Shown here in pieces: positions 41,981 to 53,174 of a stretch of 64,000 bases of DNA. Every line of letters begins with the position of its first letter. Positions within the stretch are counted from its first letter, which is position 1. Location: positions 232,507,741 to 232,571,740 of the forward strand of contig CM041465.1 in NCBI GenBank assembly GCA_023213395.1, in the 5' to 3' direction. This DNA comes from Cycas panzhihuaensis (lineage: Eukaryota; Cycadophyta). A model generated the notes under the pieces. That model saw only the letters and a program-made list of their open reading frames with translations. It was not told the origin of the DNA and did no database searches. A program made the translations under genes and the position numbers.

Positions 41981-44721
41981 TTGTGACATCTTGAGGAGCG
42001 GATTTTTGGCTTCGATTTTCTCCAAGTTTGGTGACGACCTTCGCCATATGAATGCGATCCAACTAGAGCAAGGAGTAATTTCTTGACAGGTTTATTGTTT
42101 GAAGGACTTTGTTTACATTTTTGACTTGCAAATTTTTTTTCAAGGATCTTTTATGCAAAGTGTTGCATATTTGCATTTTTGGATGACTAATTTTGATGAC
42201 TAGAAAAAGGGACGGTGATACTGAAATTTGTACGTGATTGGGAACTAATCTTTATGTGTTCTTGTAGAAAAGATCAAAGTTGTGTTGCAATTTTTGCATC
42301 AATGGTTAATCTTGGTGCATGAGTTGTTCTTGAATTTTAATGATAACTATTTTGTGGAGGAGGTCTCTATGAGAAGGAGTTGCTAGTTATTTTATAAGCA
42401 TCTCTGTTGGTACAAGAGTCTATGAAAAGATTTTTTTTACTAGCAACTTTGTTGTGGAGGAAAGAATTTTTTCTCAACAAAGTTCTCTTTATTTGAGTGC
42501 ATACCTCTACTTTGGTGGCTTTGATTTATTTGATTTCTCCTTGGTAAAAATTGACTCTTACTTCAAATGGAGTGCTTGCCCAAACGTTGTATTTGATACT
42601 GTTGTGAACATCATCTTCACTATAAGATTTTATGACAGAAAAAACAAAGTATTGTCATACTTGGTACTAATTGAAGGACTGCAACCCTCATTAATTCTCA
42701 CCACTCCCTGCTTGTTAATTCAAAGACCCCGGTTCTGTTCTGTTTATAGCTCCTTTTCTCTCTACATTGAGGCTGATTCTCATCTTTTGGAATAGATTGT
42801 CCAGTGAGATGAATATGATTTTTTGTGTTAAGGAAATCGAGGGAAAGAAATGTGGCGCCTAAATCACTGAGATTGACATATAGATCACCCATCCTCTTGT
42901 GGTGTGGCTTCCTCCGTGGCGCCCATGTGACAAGCGTATCTCTTTACTGTTCAACTCTGCTCTATTCACCAGTATTCTGGCAACTACTTAGCTCCCTGCT
43001 GGCTGGCAACTCTTCTCATCATGTGGCGCATCTCCATTGGTGTCTTTGCGTAGCTTAGCACTTATGTGGCGTGCACTGACTCAGGCAAAGTTCTTAACTC
43101 TCATCCACGCCTCACGTGATCTTGTGCATCCTTTTTTTTCATGGTGCAATACGTGCTATCCACCCGAGGCGGCTCTTTAACCCATGGCTCCGGCTCCAGC
43201 GCTTGGCTACGTAACAACCTGCAGCCTTGTCATTTGGCTCTCCTCACTGTGCGGCAACCTGCAGCCTTGTCATTTGGCTCTCCTCACTGTGCGGCAACCT
43301 GCTTCTTCATCTTACGGCGTCATCTCCGTATGGTAATTTTGTGCGGCCTACGCACCTGTTCCTCTTCGTCTAGCTCGAGCATGCACTGACAACCGGCAGC
43401 TCCTCAACTCCATTCGGCTCTTCTCTGATGTGCTGGCTCCCAAAATTTGTCCTATGTCCGTGCCACCGTGACAGCTTGTGGATCCTCCGTGATTTTTACT
43501 CCATGCTATGACTCCGAATTTGCATAGCGAATAGGCGTCTACCGACTCCACACTGCAAAACGACGGTGCCCATAGACACCATCGCCCACAATCTCTTCGC
43601 ACTTTGTCCCTGGTAAATCAAATCCGTGTGCGTGCCTGGAAAATGAGCTCGCCGCGGCCATTTGAAGTTAATCAAATTCGTTTCTACATATAGTTTTGAA
43701 CTATATGTTATATCATAAGGAATATGCTTCAAGCATATTTATTCTTTAATATTTCTTTTTAAACTTTTGACTTTTAAAGTTTGTTTTAACATTAGGTGTT
43801 TAAACTTTATCTTTTTTCATTATAAGTGCCTTTTTTTGGCACCTTGTTTAGTGTGTAAATCACACTAACATGCATAAAAAAATTGCAATTATTATTTTGA
43901 ACTTAAAATCACTACGTTAAAGTGATTTTATTATCTTTTTTTGAAAAATTACTCATTTTTAATGACACCAAGTCCTTTGGTAACTCAAGTCATTAATTTT
44001 GAGTTCAAAAGTGTTCAATTTCAAAGATTTTCAAAGTGTGTTCAACACACTATTTTGTACAAATCTTCCAACTGTAAAATGGTGATCTAAAGACCATTAT
44101 TTTTGACTTATTTGAAGCCTAAAAATTGTACCACTTAAAGGCTTTTTTTCCCTCACTGAGCTCCCTGCGAGGTGACCCGTTTTTAGTGAGACTCAACACC
44201 AACTACAAAAGTACACAAAGATCAATAAAATCTTCAATTTTTTTGGTGCGTAGGGATCATTTTTTCGATCCTAGGTGTTCACGGTGGACTGGTTTCATTA
44301 ATGATTTGTTGAAGGCATTAAATTTGTGGTGTTTAGCTATTATTTATCTCTCTGAGATTACTGTTTGAACTTAGTTGCGTTATCTGATATTCAACGCAAC
44401 TACATTGCATCTTGAAGTCTTTTTTGACAAAGTTTTCAGCAACAAACAAGGCCTACAAGCTTGCATTTTCAGCACTAAATCAACCCACTTTTAATCATTA
44501 AAACATTTAAGTGGGGAGGCTCGAAAAGAGTTTATACTCTGCCTCAAGTGCCAATAACTTGGCCAACACTGATCCTGCTATTAAGTTGGACAACTTGCGA
44601 GCCAAGCCCTCCATTCCGTCCACAATTCTTCAGTCTCGTACTGATCATTGTTGGATATTGAGTGGAACTTAAGCGGCATCAACTCAAAAGTTTCCATGTT
44701 TCATCTGGTACTGCAATCAAG
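41981..44721 (+). other. C3 long leader with a GC-richer block
   Basis: 2.7 kb between PBS and gag. 42,860-43,680 is clearly richer in G and C than its surroundings and includes an exact 40-bp tandem duplication (43216-43255 and 43256-43295; AACCTGCAGCCTTGTCATTT start). Small open frames exist (42454-42795, 43141-43389), but the products look like no protein I know. From about 43,690 it is A/T-rich. The last 200 bp (GGGGAGGCTCGAAAAGAGTT at about 44514) match the pre-gag leader of C1 and C2. Confidence 0.7.
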
Positions 44722-45640
44722 ATGGTGACATAGATGCTAAATGCAAATACCATTAAGTTAACAGGTGCCGAAAACTATCTTACTTGGAAGAAGCAAGCAA
44801 AAAATTTGTTGATTATGAATGAGTTGTGGGGTTATGTATCAGGCGAAATCACCAAACCCGAGCCGACTCCTGATCTTGCTAATCCTCAAAATTTGATTCC
44901 AACTGATCTTGTTGCATTAGCTTCTTTCCAAGCTAAGGGTGAAGTTGCACTCGCCTTTATTCATCTGTCAGTCAGTGATAATGTTAATCAGAATATTGAA
45001 TCTGCTTTAACTTCTAAAATTGCTTGGGACATAATTGTTTCTTTGTATGAACGAAAAGATGATGCAAGAATTGTCATGTATAAAGCAAAATTATTCAGTC
45101 TGAAGTATGTTGCTCCAATGGCAGCGTATTTATCTTCAATTAAGGCCATCAGTAATCAACTGACAACACTTAGTAAATCAGTCACAAATGAAGATTTGGT
45201 TACTGCGACAATTCATGCTTTACCGAAAGAATATAATGGTTTTATTTTTGATCACGAAATGACACTTTGCCAATTCTAACTTTCAATGAGTTAGAATGTT
45301 TGTTGCTGCAAGAAGAAGAAATTTATTCGCGGCAAGATGAGGCAAGCACATCAGTTGCTTTCTCTGCGAAATTTAAATCCAAGCAGTAATTCCAGCCCAA
45401 GCAGAATTTTCTGAAAAAAATTTGGCAGTCTTAGTGTAAAATCAAAGATTGGCATCTGTCAGTATTATGGCAAAATTGGCCACATCCAGCCTAATTGCAG
45501 AAAACATCAACATGATTTACAACAACCACAACAACAACAAATTCAACGACAATAGAATCAACGTCAGCAGCAACAACAACATCAACAACAACAAGGACCA
45601 ACTCGAGGTGCATTCCGAGGTGGTCGCCAAAGAAGGACTA
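44722..45640 (+). pseudogene. C3 gag
   Basis: The start by comparison with C2 is the ATG at 44722 (MVT, then a stop at 44731, then MLNANTIKLTGAENYLTWK). It is open from 44734 to 45279: NELWGYVSGEI, VSLYERKDDARIVMYKAKLF, LPKEYNGFIF. A frameshift follows at about 45,255, with a degenerate knuckle (CQYYGKIGHIQPNC, first Cys-X2-Cys now Cys-Tyr-Tyr) at about 45,450-45,500. A Gln/His-rich run and RGAFRGG follow at about 45,600. Confidence 0.83.
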
Positions 45641-45689
45641 ATTGTGGTGCCTTTCAAGGCCACACAACTCAACATGATCCTAGTGACAT

Positions 45690-48600
45690 GACCCTTTTTG
45701 CATATAGTGGCAGTCATAATGATAATACTTGGATCATTGACTCAGGTGCATCACGCTATATGACAGGTGATGCAGACATATAATCAAATTTTCAAGAATG
45801 TAAGGGAGAAACAGTGACATTTGGGGACAATGCTATTGTAGAAATATCAGGTGTAGGTCAAATCACACCTCAAGATCAACATTCTGCATTTCCTAATGGG
45901 AATGCTTTCTTAGTTCCTGGAATGCCCAAAAACTTACTCTCTGTTAGTCAATTTGATAAGCAATAGATGAGTGTTGTTCAAAGACAGAAAGTGTGTCGTT
46001 AGGAACAAAGACGACCAGATAGTTGCAGTTGGTCATGAAGATCGTGGCCTCTACAAATTAGATACGACATCTGGATCATCTCATGTTTATGTTTCCCATT
46101 CTGTAAATAAGACTCAACTCTGGCATGAACAACTTGGACATCTTAATCTTGACAGCATCAGGCAGATGTTCAGACAAAACTTTGTTTATGGCTTACCCAA
46201 AATCTCTAGGGGTAATTGCCTTTGTGAATTGTGCCTTATGGGGAAGCAGCATTGCAAACCTTTTGGGAAAGGTAAGGCCTAGAGAGAACAACATCCATTA
46301 TAGTGTGTACATTCTGACATTTGTGGTCCCATGACCACTCAGTCTCATGGAGGATGATCATTCTTCATAACATTCATTGATTTCTCACATAAAGTATGGG
46401 TCTACTTTCTTAAGCATAAGTCAGAAACTTTGAACAAGTTTAAGGAATTTAAACTTGTGGTCGAAAATGAATCAGGCATGCACATCAAAATACTCAGATT
46501 AGATAATGGTGGTGAACATACGTCCAGGGATTTTAATCAATTCTGTATTTAAAACGACATCCAATGCCAATTTTCTGCCCCTTACACACAGCAGCAAAAT
46601 AGTGTGGCAGAAAGGATGAAGAGAACCTTGGTCAGCAGAGCGAAAGCTATGATGCATGCCAAAGGTCTCTCATTAGCATATTAGGCAGAAGCACTTCTTA
46701 CTGCTGCGTATCTATCAAACCGCAGCTCGTCTTCTGCACTTTCGGGCATGACACTCAGGGAGGCCTGGACTGGCCGAAAACCTACAGTCAGTCACTTATG
46801 AACTTTTGGATGCACGGCCTACATGAACACTCCTCATGAGCAAAGACGGAAATTTGACGATAAAAGTCTCAAATGCATCTTTGTTGGATATGCTCCTGGT
46901 AGTAAAGCATATTGATTGTTTGATCCCATTACTAAAAAGATGCATACTTCACGAGACATTGTCTTTGCAGAAGATAATCGGGAGATCGACATCAGCACTC
47001 TTCCTCTCTCCCTTGATAAAGGCAAAGCCATTATTTAAGAATCTGTCCCTTCAGCTTCATCAACTCCTTGTTCTTCATCTGCACCTGCTACTTCTTCTTC
47101 CTCCTCATCTTCCTTAGTTCCTTCATTGTGTCCTTCTTCTTCTTTTGAGGTTCAACAATCACCTCCATCACAAGACCATGAAGCCACATCGACGAAGAAG
47201 CTACCCAAATGGTACATGCAAACTATTATAGATTAACAAATTGTTGAAGGCAAACGTCCATCCAAAATACGACCATCACCCACTGCTAATTACGCACTTA
47301 TGGCTAAAGTGTTTACTACTCCTGAGCCTTCCACTTTTGAAGAGGCATGTATAGATGAAAAGTGGCAGGCTGTTATGGATGATGAGATCCACTCCATCTA
47401 TCAAAATGACACATGGGACTTGGTTGAGTTACTGTTTGGCAAATAAGCCATTAGTTGTAAGTGGGTCTACAAAATTAAGTATAAGTCTGATGGTACTATT
47501 AAGTGACATAAGGCTCGCCTTGTTGCCAAAGGTTTCAAACAACAAGAAGGCATCGACTACACTGAGACATTTGCACCAGTGGCCAATATGAATACCATCA
47601 GAATTGTTATGGCCTTAGCCGCTAGCAAGTGGCCATTGTATCGGATGGATGTCAAAAGCGCCTTTCTCAGCGGCGATTTGGTCGAGGAGGTGCACTGGAA
47701 CAACCTCCTGGATATATTTCTGTCGGCAATGAACATCTTGTCTGTCGCCTTAAAAATGCCTTGTATGGTCTAAAACAAGCACCGCGTGCTTGGTATTCAA
47801 AGATCGATGACTATTTTTTGCAGCACAACTTTCATTTATCCACATCTAATTGAAACCTGTATATCAAAGTTCAAAACCAGCACATCACACTTGTTCTTTA
47901 TGTTGATGATTTGATTATCACAGGCAATGATGTAGATCTGATTGAGCGTCTCTAAGGGGATTTGAAAAGAAGTTTTGAGATGACTGATCTTAGACTACTT
48001 CACTATTTCCTTGACATGGAAGTGTGGCAGCAGTTAGGTCACATTTTCATTTCTCAAGCCAAATATACGTGGAATATTTTGCAACGATTCAGAATGGAAG
48101 ACTGCAAACCTTCACCAACACCCATAGAGATAGGTACTAAATTGTCGATGAATGAAGAAGGGAAACCTGTTGATTCCACCATTTTCAGGCAACTAGTGGG
48201 TAGTCTCATCTACTTGACTAACACTAGACTTGACATTTCATATGCGGTTGGAATATGTTCTAGATACATGATTAGCCCCAATCAACAACACTGGAATGTT
48301 GCAAAACGTATCCTCAGATACCTCAAAGGTACTTTGTAGTATGGTCTTCAATACACACGTAATGAGAACTTCACACTGGAAGGGTTCTCAGATTTAGATT
48401 GGTCTGGATGCCAAGATAGCCAGAAATCCACCTCAGGTTATTGTTTCAACCTTGGGTCAGCCATTGTTTCATGGAGTTGCAAAAAGCAACCAAATGTTGT
48501 GCTTTCCTCCACTGAAGCAGACTACAAAGCTGCTGTCAGCGTTGCGTGTGAGGCTATTTGGCTCAGACGGATTCTTGAAGAGCTTGGACTTGAGCAAACA

Positions 48601-48850
48601 CTCCCAACACGATTATATTGTGACAATCAGAGTGTTATCAAGATTGTCAAGAATTCGGTGTTTCATGCACATACCAAGCATATTGAGGTCCATCACCATT
48701 TTGTCAGAGAGCATGTGCAACAAGGTGAAATCGACCTCGTCTACAAGTCGACCGATCAACAACTAGTTGACATCTTCACCAAGCCACTTGGGAAAGAGAA
48801 GTTCGAGCATTTCAGAAGCGGCCTCGGCATTCGACTTAATGCTGTATCCA
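45690..48850 (+). pseudogene. C3 pol: protease, integrase, RT, RNase H
   Basis: Protease WIIDSGASRYMT at about 45,730. Integrase zinc region LWHEQLGHLNLDSIRQM with CLCELCLMGKQ (46,120-46,250), catalytic blocks DICGPMTTQS, LDNGGEHTS (about 46,500) and QQNSVAERM (about 46,590). Ser/Pro-rich linker 47,040-47,220. RT from 47,283: KARLVAKGF-like, [32 protein letters not shown], active site LYVDDLIITG (about 47,895-47,925). RNase H: DWSGCQDSQKSTSGY (about 48,400), then an open stretch 48499-48867 with STEADYKAAVSVACEAIWL, HIEVHHHFVREHVQQGEID and DIFTKPLGKEKF. Stops and indels separate the parts. Confidence 0.9.
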
Positions 48851-48861
48851 TTCAGGGGGGG

Positions 48862-49400
48862 TGTTAGAACCTTCATTTCCTAAGCATTAAGTCTTGATCA
48901 TAGGTATTGGTATTTTTGTCACTTTAGGCCTTTATCCTAAAGTTTTCATTTGTTTGATTATAAAATTGTCTTTTGTCTTGTAGTGGCTTTTTTCACATGT
49001 GCTTGTGAGAAGTCAACTTTGGAGGGCTCTATCCTTATCCTTGAGGAAAGTAGAGTCCTAATCAGATTTGTCTTTTAGTATTGATCAGTGACATGTGGTG
49101 AGATCTTGATCGTCCAAACTCCTTTATAAGGAGTCCTATTTTCATGTTTTGGCATGTAGTATTGGAGTTAGAGTTATCTTTCTTTGTAAAGTGTACATTG
49201 TAGGTGAAGTGTTGAGATGAATTCTCCTTTATACTTGTATTTGTGATAGGTTGAGTTGAAGTTCAATACTCCTCCCTATTATCTTTATGTGTTGTACTAC
49301 ATCTTTTCATTAATCTAAAGTGTTTAGTCCTTCATATTTCGATGTCCTATCTAGTTCCTCAATAGATTTTGGTGCTTGTATTTTGTCCTTTCGTCTTTCA
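48862..49400 (+). repeat. C3 3' LTR (539 bp)
   Basis: TGTTAGAACCTTCATTTCC to TTTCGTCTTTCA, preceded by the purine tract AGGGGGGG (48854-48861) and followed by target copy cctat. Confidence 0.93.
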
Positions 49401-49405
49401 CCTAT

Positions 49406-50130
49406 GTTGTTTTTGACTTAATGATATTAAAAGAGGTCAAGAAAAAAAAATCCTTAAAAGTTATATTTATTTTTTAGGTTGAACAAGGCGATTTAATTAA
49501 TAGGAAGGAAAGATTACATACTATTGCAACAGAAAGGTGGGGGAGAAAAGTGTTAATCCCTCATATTATATATGTGATAATATCAAAATCAAGAAGACAT
49601 AAATCTTGTCCAGCCTGGGTTGTACAGGGTTATAAACCTAGATAGACATCGTAGAAAGCTCAAGCATACGTAGGAGCAAGATTGCCCCAATCATCACCAT
49701 CATCCTTGGGCTTGTCTTTTATAAAAGTCCAACCCTTATATGAGCTAGGATCAATGCTTGCTAAAGGATTACATTGTAGAATGTTGTTGTAGCCTAGAGG
49801 TGGCCTTATATTTCTTATGAATGGTAACACCTTGCAAAGGCTAGGTGGGGGGTGTAGACTTCCATTTCCCTTAATGGGGTTGATTTCTTTGGAATCTACT
49901 ATTGCTATAGTCTCTAGTATGTTTTTGTTGAGAACCTTCTTCTTCTAGGTGCAACTTGCTCATGGTGAGTCAGTTAAGGAGATGGGATAATACCACTTGA
50001 ACCTTATCAGTTTGAGCATTAATGTGTAATGCATAGTTAGAGATTGATATGGATTGCATTAAATTAATATTTTGGAAAATAAAATAAAATAAATGTGTTA
50101 ACATTTTTTTGCCTTCATGTGGTATTCAAG
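49406..50130. other. No gene recognised; probable LINE-flanking sequence
   Basis: About 725 bp right of C3. No open frame over 60 residues, LTR end or RNA gene is visible. It may belong to the non-LTR element whose 3' coding end lies just to the right on the minus strand. Confidence 0.4.
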
Positions 50131-50403
50131 ACATCTAGTTTGAGAGTGTCCTAAGCAAGGATGAAAGTTTATGAAAATAGTTTATTGTCTCCTAACAGAG
50201 TAATATTCCACCCAAAGGGCTTAGAGATGATGGTTTCGACAAGATCCTGGACACTTTTCCAAGCAAATTTTGCTATGGGGCATTACCAAATTAGATGCAC
50301 AAGGTGCTAACCACACAAGGGACAAGATAGCTTAGACTACTTAAGCCTTGCCAAGTTGGATTTTATAGTTAGACCATTATGGATGAGGAAAGAAGCACAA
50401 AAC
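50131..50403 (-). pseudogene. LINE reverse transcriptase C-terminal zinc domain (zf-RVT) fragment
   Basis: Minus strand, one frame with four in-frame stops. It reads RKLFCASFLIHNGLTIKSNL, then SKLSCPLCG, HLVHLIW and CPIAKFAWKSVQ, followed by KPFGWNITLLGDNKL. The pattern of a W/F...HNGLTIKSNL lead-in, CPLCG, then H...CP..FAW is that of the zf-RVT domain at the end of plant L1-type LINE reverse transcriptases. No RT core is visible here. Confidence 0.75.
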
Positions 50404-50700
50404 AACTTTCTAGGTTCAAAGGGGGAATCCCATAATCTTTCGAATCTTCTGTATCAAACAATCTTAATGTTTGTTAGGAATAATGTTTACATCTTGCATT
50501 TTGTGTTATTTGAGATGTACTTGCTTACACATGTATATGCATGTAACTCCCATTCATCTTTTGTAACTCCTTTCTATTCTAAGCATTTATGTGTAACTAT
50601 TAGTTTTGGCTCATGTATAAAGATATATTATAGCTTAGTGTAATGGTTAATGAGAATTGGGAGTTTTATTTCGAATTTACCAATTACTTTTGTTCTTTAC
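50404..50700. other. No gene recognised
   Basis: About 300 bp of A/T-rich sequence. It includes TGTTAGGAATAATGTTTACA at about 50,470, which resembles the C5 LTR start (TGTTAGAAATAATGTTTA), but the similarity does not continue far. Confidence 0.35.
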
Positions 50701-50901
50701 TACTAGAAATAATGTCTACTTCTTTAGGATCAGTAACTTAGTGCTTTTTTGTAATTAGAAAGTAGTTACATTTGTCTAGCATGATTGACACTTGTCTCTC
50801 ATGCATTTCTTATATTGCCTTTAAATACTTGTACATCTCTTTTTTTGAATTATCTAGCAATGAATATTATTCATCTATTGCTCTTAGCTTTGAATTTTAT
50901 C

Positions 50902-52200
50902 TTAGAGTGGCCAAGGGATTCACTCAGACCAAAGGATTAGATTATGAGGAAACATTTGCCCTAGTAGCCAAAATGATTACTATTATTACAATTTTGGAAC
51001 TAGTAGTGCAACAAGGGTGGAAAGTATACTAGTTGGATATAAAAGGTGCCTTTTTGAATGGGGAATTCAAGGAAGAGGTATACATGGAACAACCTTCGAG
51101 ATATGCCAAAAAGGGATAGAAGCATCTAATTTGCAAACTCAAGAAAAACCTATATGGGCTAAAACAAGTGCCATGATCATGGAATATAAAAGTTGATCAT
51201 CACCTTAAACAAGAAGGATTTATTAAAAATGATTTAGATCCTAGCCTATACATCAAATTAGATAAGGGGGACCTAATTACCGTATTGGTTCTAAATGTGG
51301 ATGATTTGGTTTTTATAGGAAATGATGGTGAAATTATCTAGTTCACCAAAAAAATGTTGAGCAACTCCTTTGAAGTAATAGACATGGGCTGACTACACTA
51401 TTATTTAGGAATAGAGGTTGATTAAAGGGCAACAAACATGTATCTTCCTTTGTCAAAATATGCAAAGAAAATTCTACAAGACACCAATGGAAATTGGGAA
51501 CAAATGTATAGTTGATGGGTTAGGAAAATTAATGGATGTGATCTTGTATAAGAAATTGATCAATATCTTGATATACTTAACTACAACACGACCAGATCTT
51601 GTCTTTATAGTAGGAATAATCTCTAGATTCATGGCATCACCTAAGGAATTGCGTTGGCAGACTGTGTAGAGGATACTAATATATATTAAAGCGACAATAC
51701 TTCTTGGTATTGAATATTTAAAAAATCAGAAACTTGAATTAGTAGGGTACACTGACTTAGATTAGGTAGGAGAAGGTAATGATATAAAATCCACTTTTGG
51801 ATATTGTTTTAGTGTAGGTTTAGGAATGATCTCTTGTAGCAGTAAAAAACAATAGTTAGTTGCTTTATCATCCACTAAAGCCAAGTACAAAGCAGTAGTC
51901 AACACTATTTGTGAAGCAATATGGCTTTAGAAGCTCTTAGAAGAACTCAAACAACCTCAACAACAACCTATGATAGTCTACTATGACAATCACAATGCAA
52001 TGAAACTCAATAAAAATCTAGTCTTTCATGCTCAAACCAAACATATAGAAGTGTATCACCATTTTATTTTGGAAAAAGTGCAGAATTGAGAAATAGAGCT
52101 GATTTACTATCCTAGTGAAGAGGAATCAACAAACATCTTCATCAAACCACTAGTAAAAAAAATTCATGTACTTCAGAAAGAAAATTGGGTTAAGAGATAA
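50902..52200 (+). pseudogene. C5 RT and RNase H remnant
   Basis: Starts abruptly at VAKGFTQTKGLDYEETF. It continues with QLDIKGAFLNGEFKEEVYM, LICKLKKNLYGLKQVP and the active site, which reads LNVDDLVFIG instead of YVDD (about 51,290-51,320). RNase H: TTRPDLVFIVGIISRFMASP, STKAKYKAVVNTICEAIWL and HIEVYHHFILEKVQN, ending near IFIKPLVKK. Frequent stops. Confidence 0.85.
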
Positions 52201-52221
52201 AGATTAAAGACTATGGGGGGG

Positions 52222-52510
52222 TGTTAGAAATAATGTTTATTTCTTTAGGATTAGTAACGTAGTGCTTTTTTGTAATTAGAAAGTAGTTACACTTGTCTAG
52301 CATGATTGACATTGTCTCTCGTGCATTTCTTGTATTCCCTTTACATACTTATACATCTTATTTTTTGAATCATCAAGCAATAAAGATTATCCATCTATTG
52401 CTCTCAACTTTGAATTTTATCATTTACAGGTGTTTCATTGTGTCCCCTTTGTTTGTACCATTATTCTATTGAAACTCTACTTAAATTGTGTCCGAGTATT
52501 GTTTCTAACA
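52222..52510 (+). repeat. C5 right LTR (289 bp)
   Basis: TGTTAGAAATAATG to GTTTCTAACA, a perfect inverted terminal TGTTAGAAA/TTTCTAACA pair. The purine tract precedes it. TACATACTTATACATC may include the TATA region. Confidence 0.88.
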
Positions 52511-52740
52511 TGGTATTAGAGCAGTAAAGTTTCTATGGTAGCTCGAGTAGTGTGACATTGATTCAATAGCAATTGGCAATTGGCACTTGTTTTCTCAGTA
52601 GTTCAAAGTTGAAGAAGGGAGAAAGAGAGACATTAGAAGATTCTAATTGTTGAATGGGTAGAACTACTAAGTATTTCTACATGATATTTAATGTTAATCT
52701 TCATTTATAAATTGAATATTGTTGAATTGTTTTAAACAAC
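52511..52740 (+). other. PBS and leader of a second element sharing the C5 LTR
   Basis: TGGTATTAGAGC begins directly after the LTR end. It is one base from the iMet site, followed by leader-like sequence (GCAGTAAAGTTTCTATGGTA...). The single LTR 52222-52510 therefore serves as the right end of C5 and the left end of a further copy, which was cut off by C4. The right boundary is approximate. Confidence 0.65.
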
Positions 52741-53174
52741 ATTGGGCATGGTTTTTGATGTTTGGAAGCTTGAATTTACAATTTATTGGCTTTGTGAGGT
52801 TGTTCTTTGCCTCAAACCTATTTTAAGTTGATATATATCAGTTCGTTTGGGGATTTTAATGAGTAAAAACTTAGTTGAGCACTCGATTTTTGAGTTGGGA
52901 AGCTATCTTTGAAGGAGCAATCTATTTGGACAATTTAATACTCATCTTTTATTGATAATTGGTTTTTTGAAGCTAAGAATTGTCAAACAAAACAATGTCT
53001 ATATATCATTCGATGAATTAAATGAGAGAAATGCTCTTAATAAATATTACATATTGTACGTGTGATCTTAATAGATGTGAATGCATGTGTGCCACTTGTC
53101 AGAGACATGAATTTGGAATGCCTCCTAACCCTCATACATTAGAAATATATCCTAGATAAAACATTACTGTAACA
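52741..53174 (-). repeat. C4 probable 3' LTR (left border uncertain)
   Basis: On the minus strand TGTTACAGTAATG starts right after the purine-rich TTGAGGG that follows the RNase H end, so 53174 is a firm LTR edge. The other edge cannot be fixed because no second copy lies in the window and no target duplication is visible. 52741 is a guess. Confidence 0.5.

Larger units (their letters stand above)
41430..49400 (+). mobile_element. C3: complete Ty1/Copia element
   Basis: LTRs at 41430-41965 and 48862-49400 (TGTTAGAACC to CGTCTTTCA). Target duplication cctat at 41425-41429 and 49401-49405. iMet PBS and an AGGGGGGG purine tract. Order is 2.7-kb leader, gag, protease, integrase, RT, RNase H. The proteins are close to C1/C2 (shared LIYLTNTR, KKQPNV and IFTKPLG blocks), but the LTR is unrelated in sequence, so it is a sister family. 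About two dozen LTR differences and many stops indicate an older, dead copy. Confidence 0.94.
50701..52510 (+). mobile_element. C5: internally deleted Copia with partial 5' LTR
   Basis: Left: 201 bp matching the first two thirds of the right LTR (50701-50901, TG mutated to TA). It joins straight into RT sequence at about 50902, so the end of the LTR, PBS, gag, protease and integrase are gone. RT-RNase H runs to about 52,200, followed by the purine tract CTATGGGGGGG and the right LTR 52222-52510. A PBS-like sequence follows that right LTR. No target duplication was found. Confidence 0.82.

Noticed and set aside
42454-43389. Open frames in the C3 leader as host gene fragments
   Set aside because: No recognisable domain, and one contains a 40-bp tandem duplication. 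Composition is notable but coding is unsupported.
50465-50700. A further LTR starting TGTTAGGAATAATGTTTACA
   Set aside because: Similarity to the C5 LTR start lasts only about 20 bp and no matching end, PBS or partner was found.
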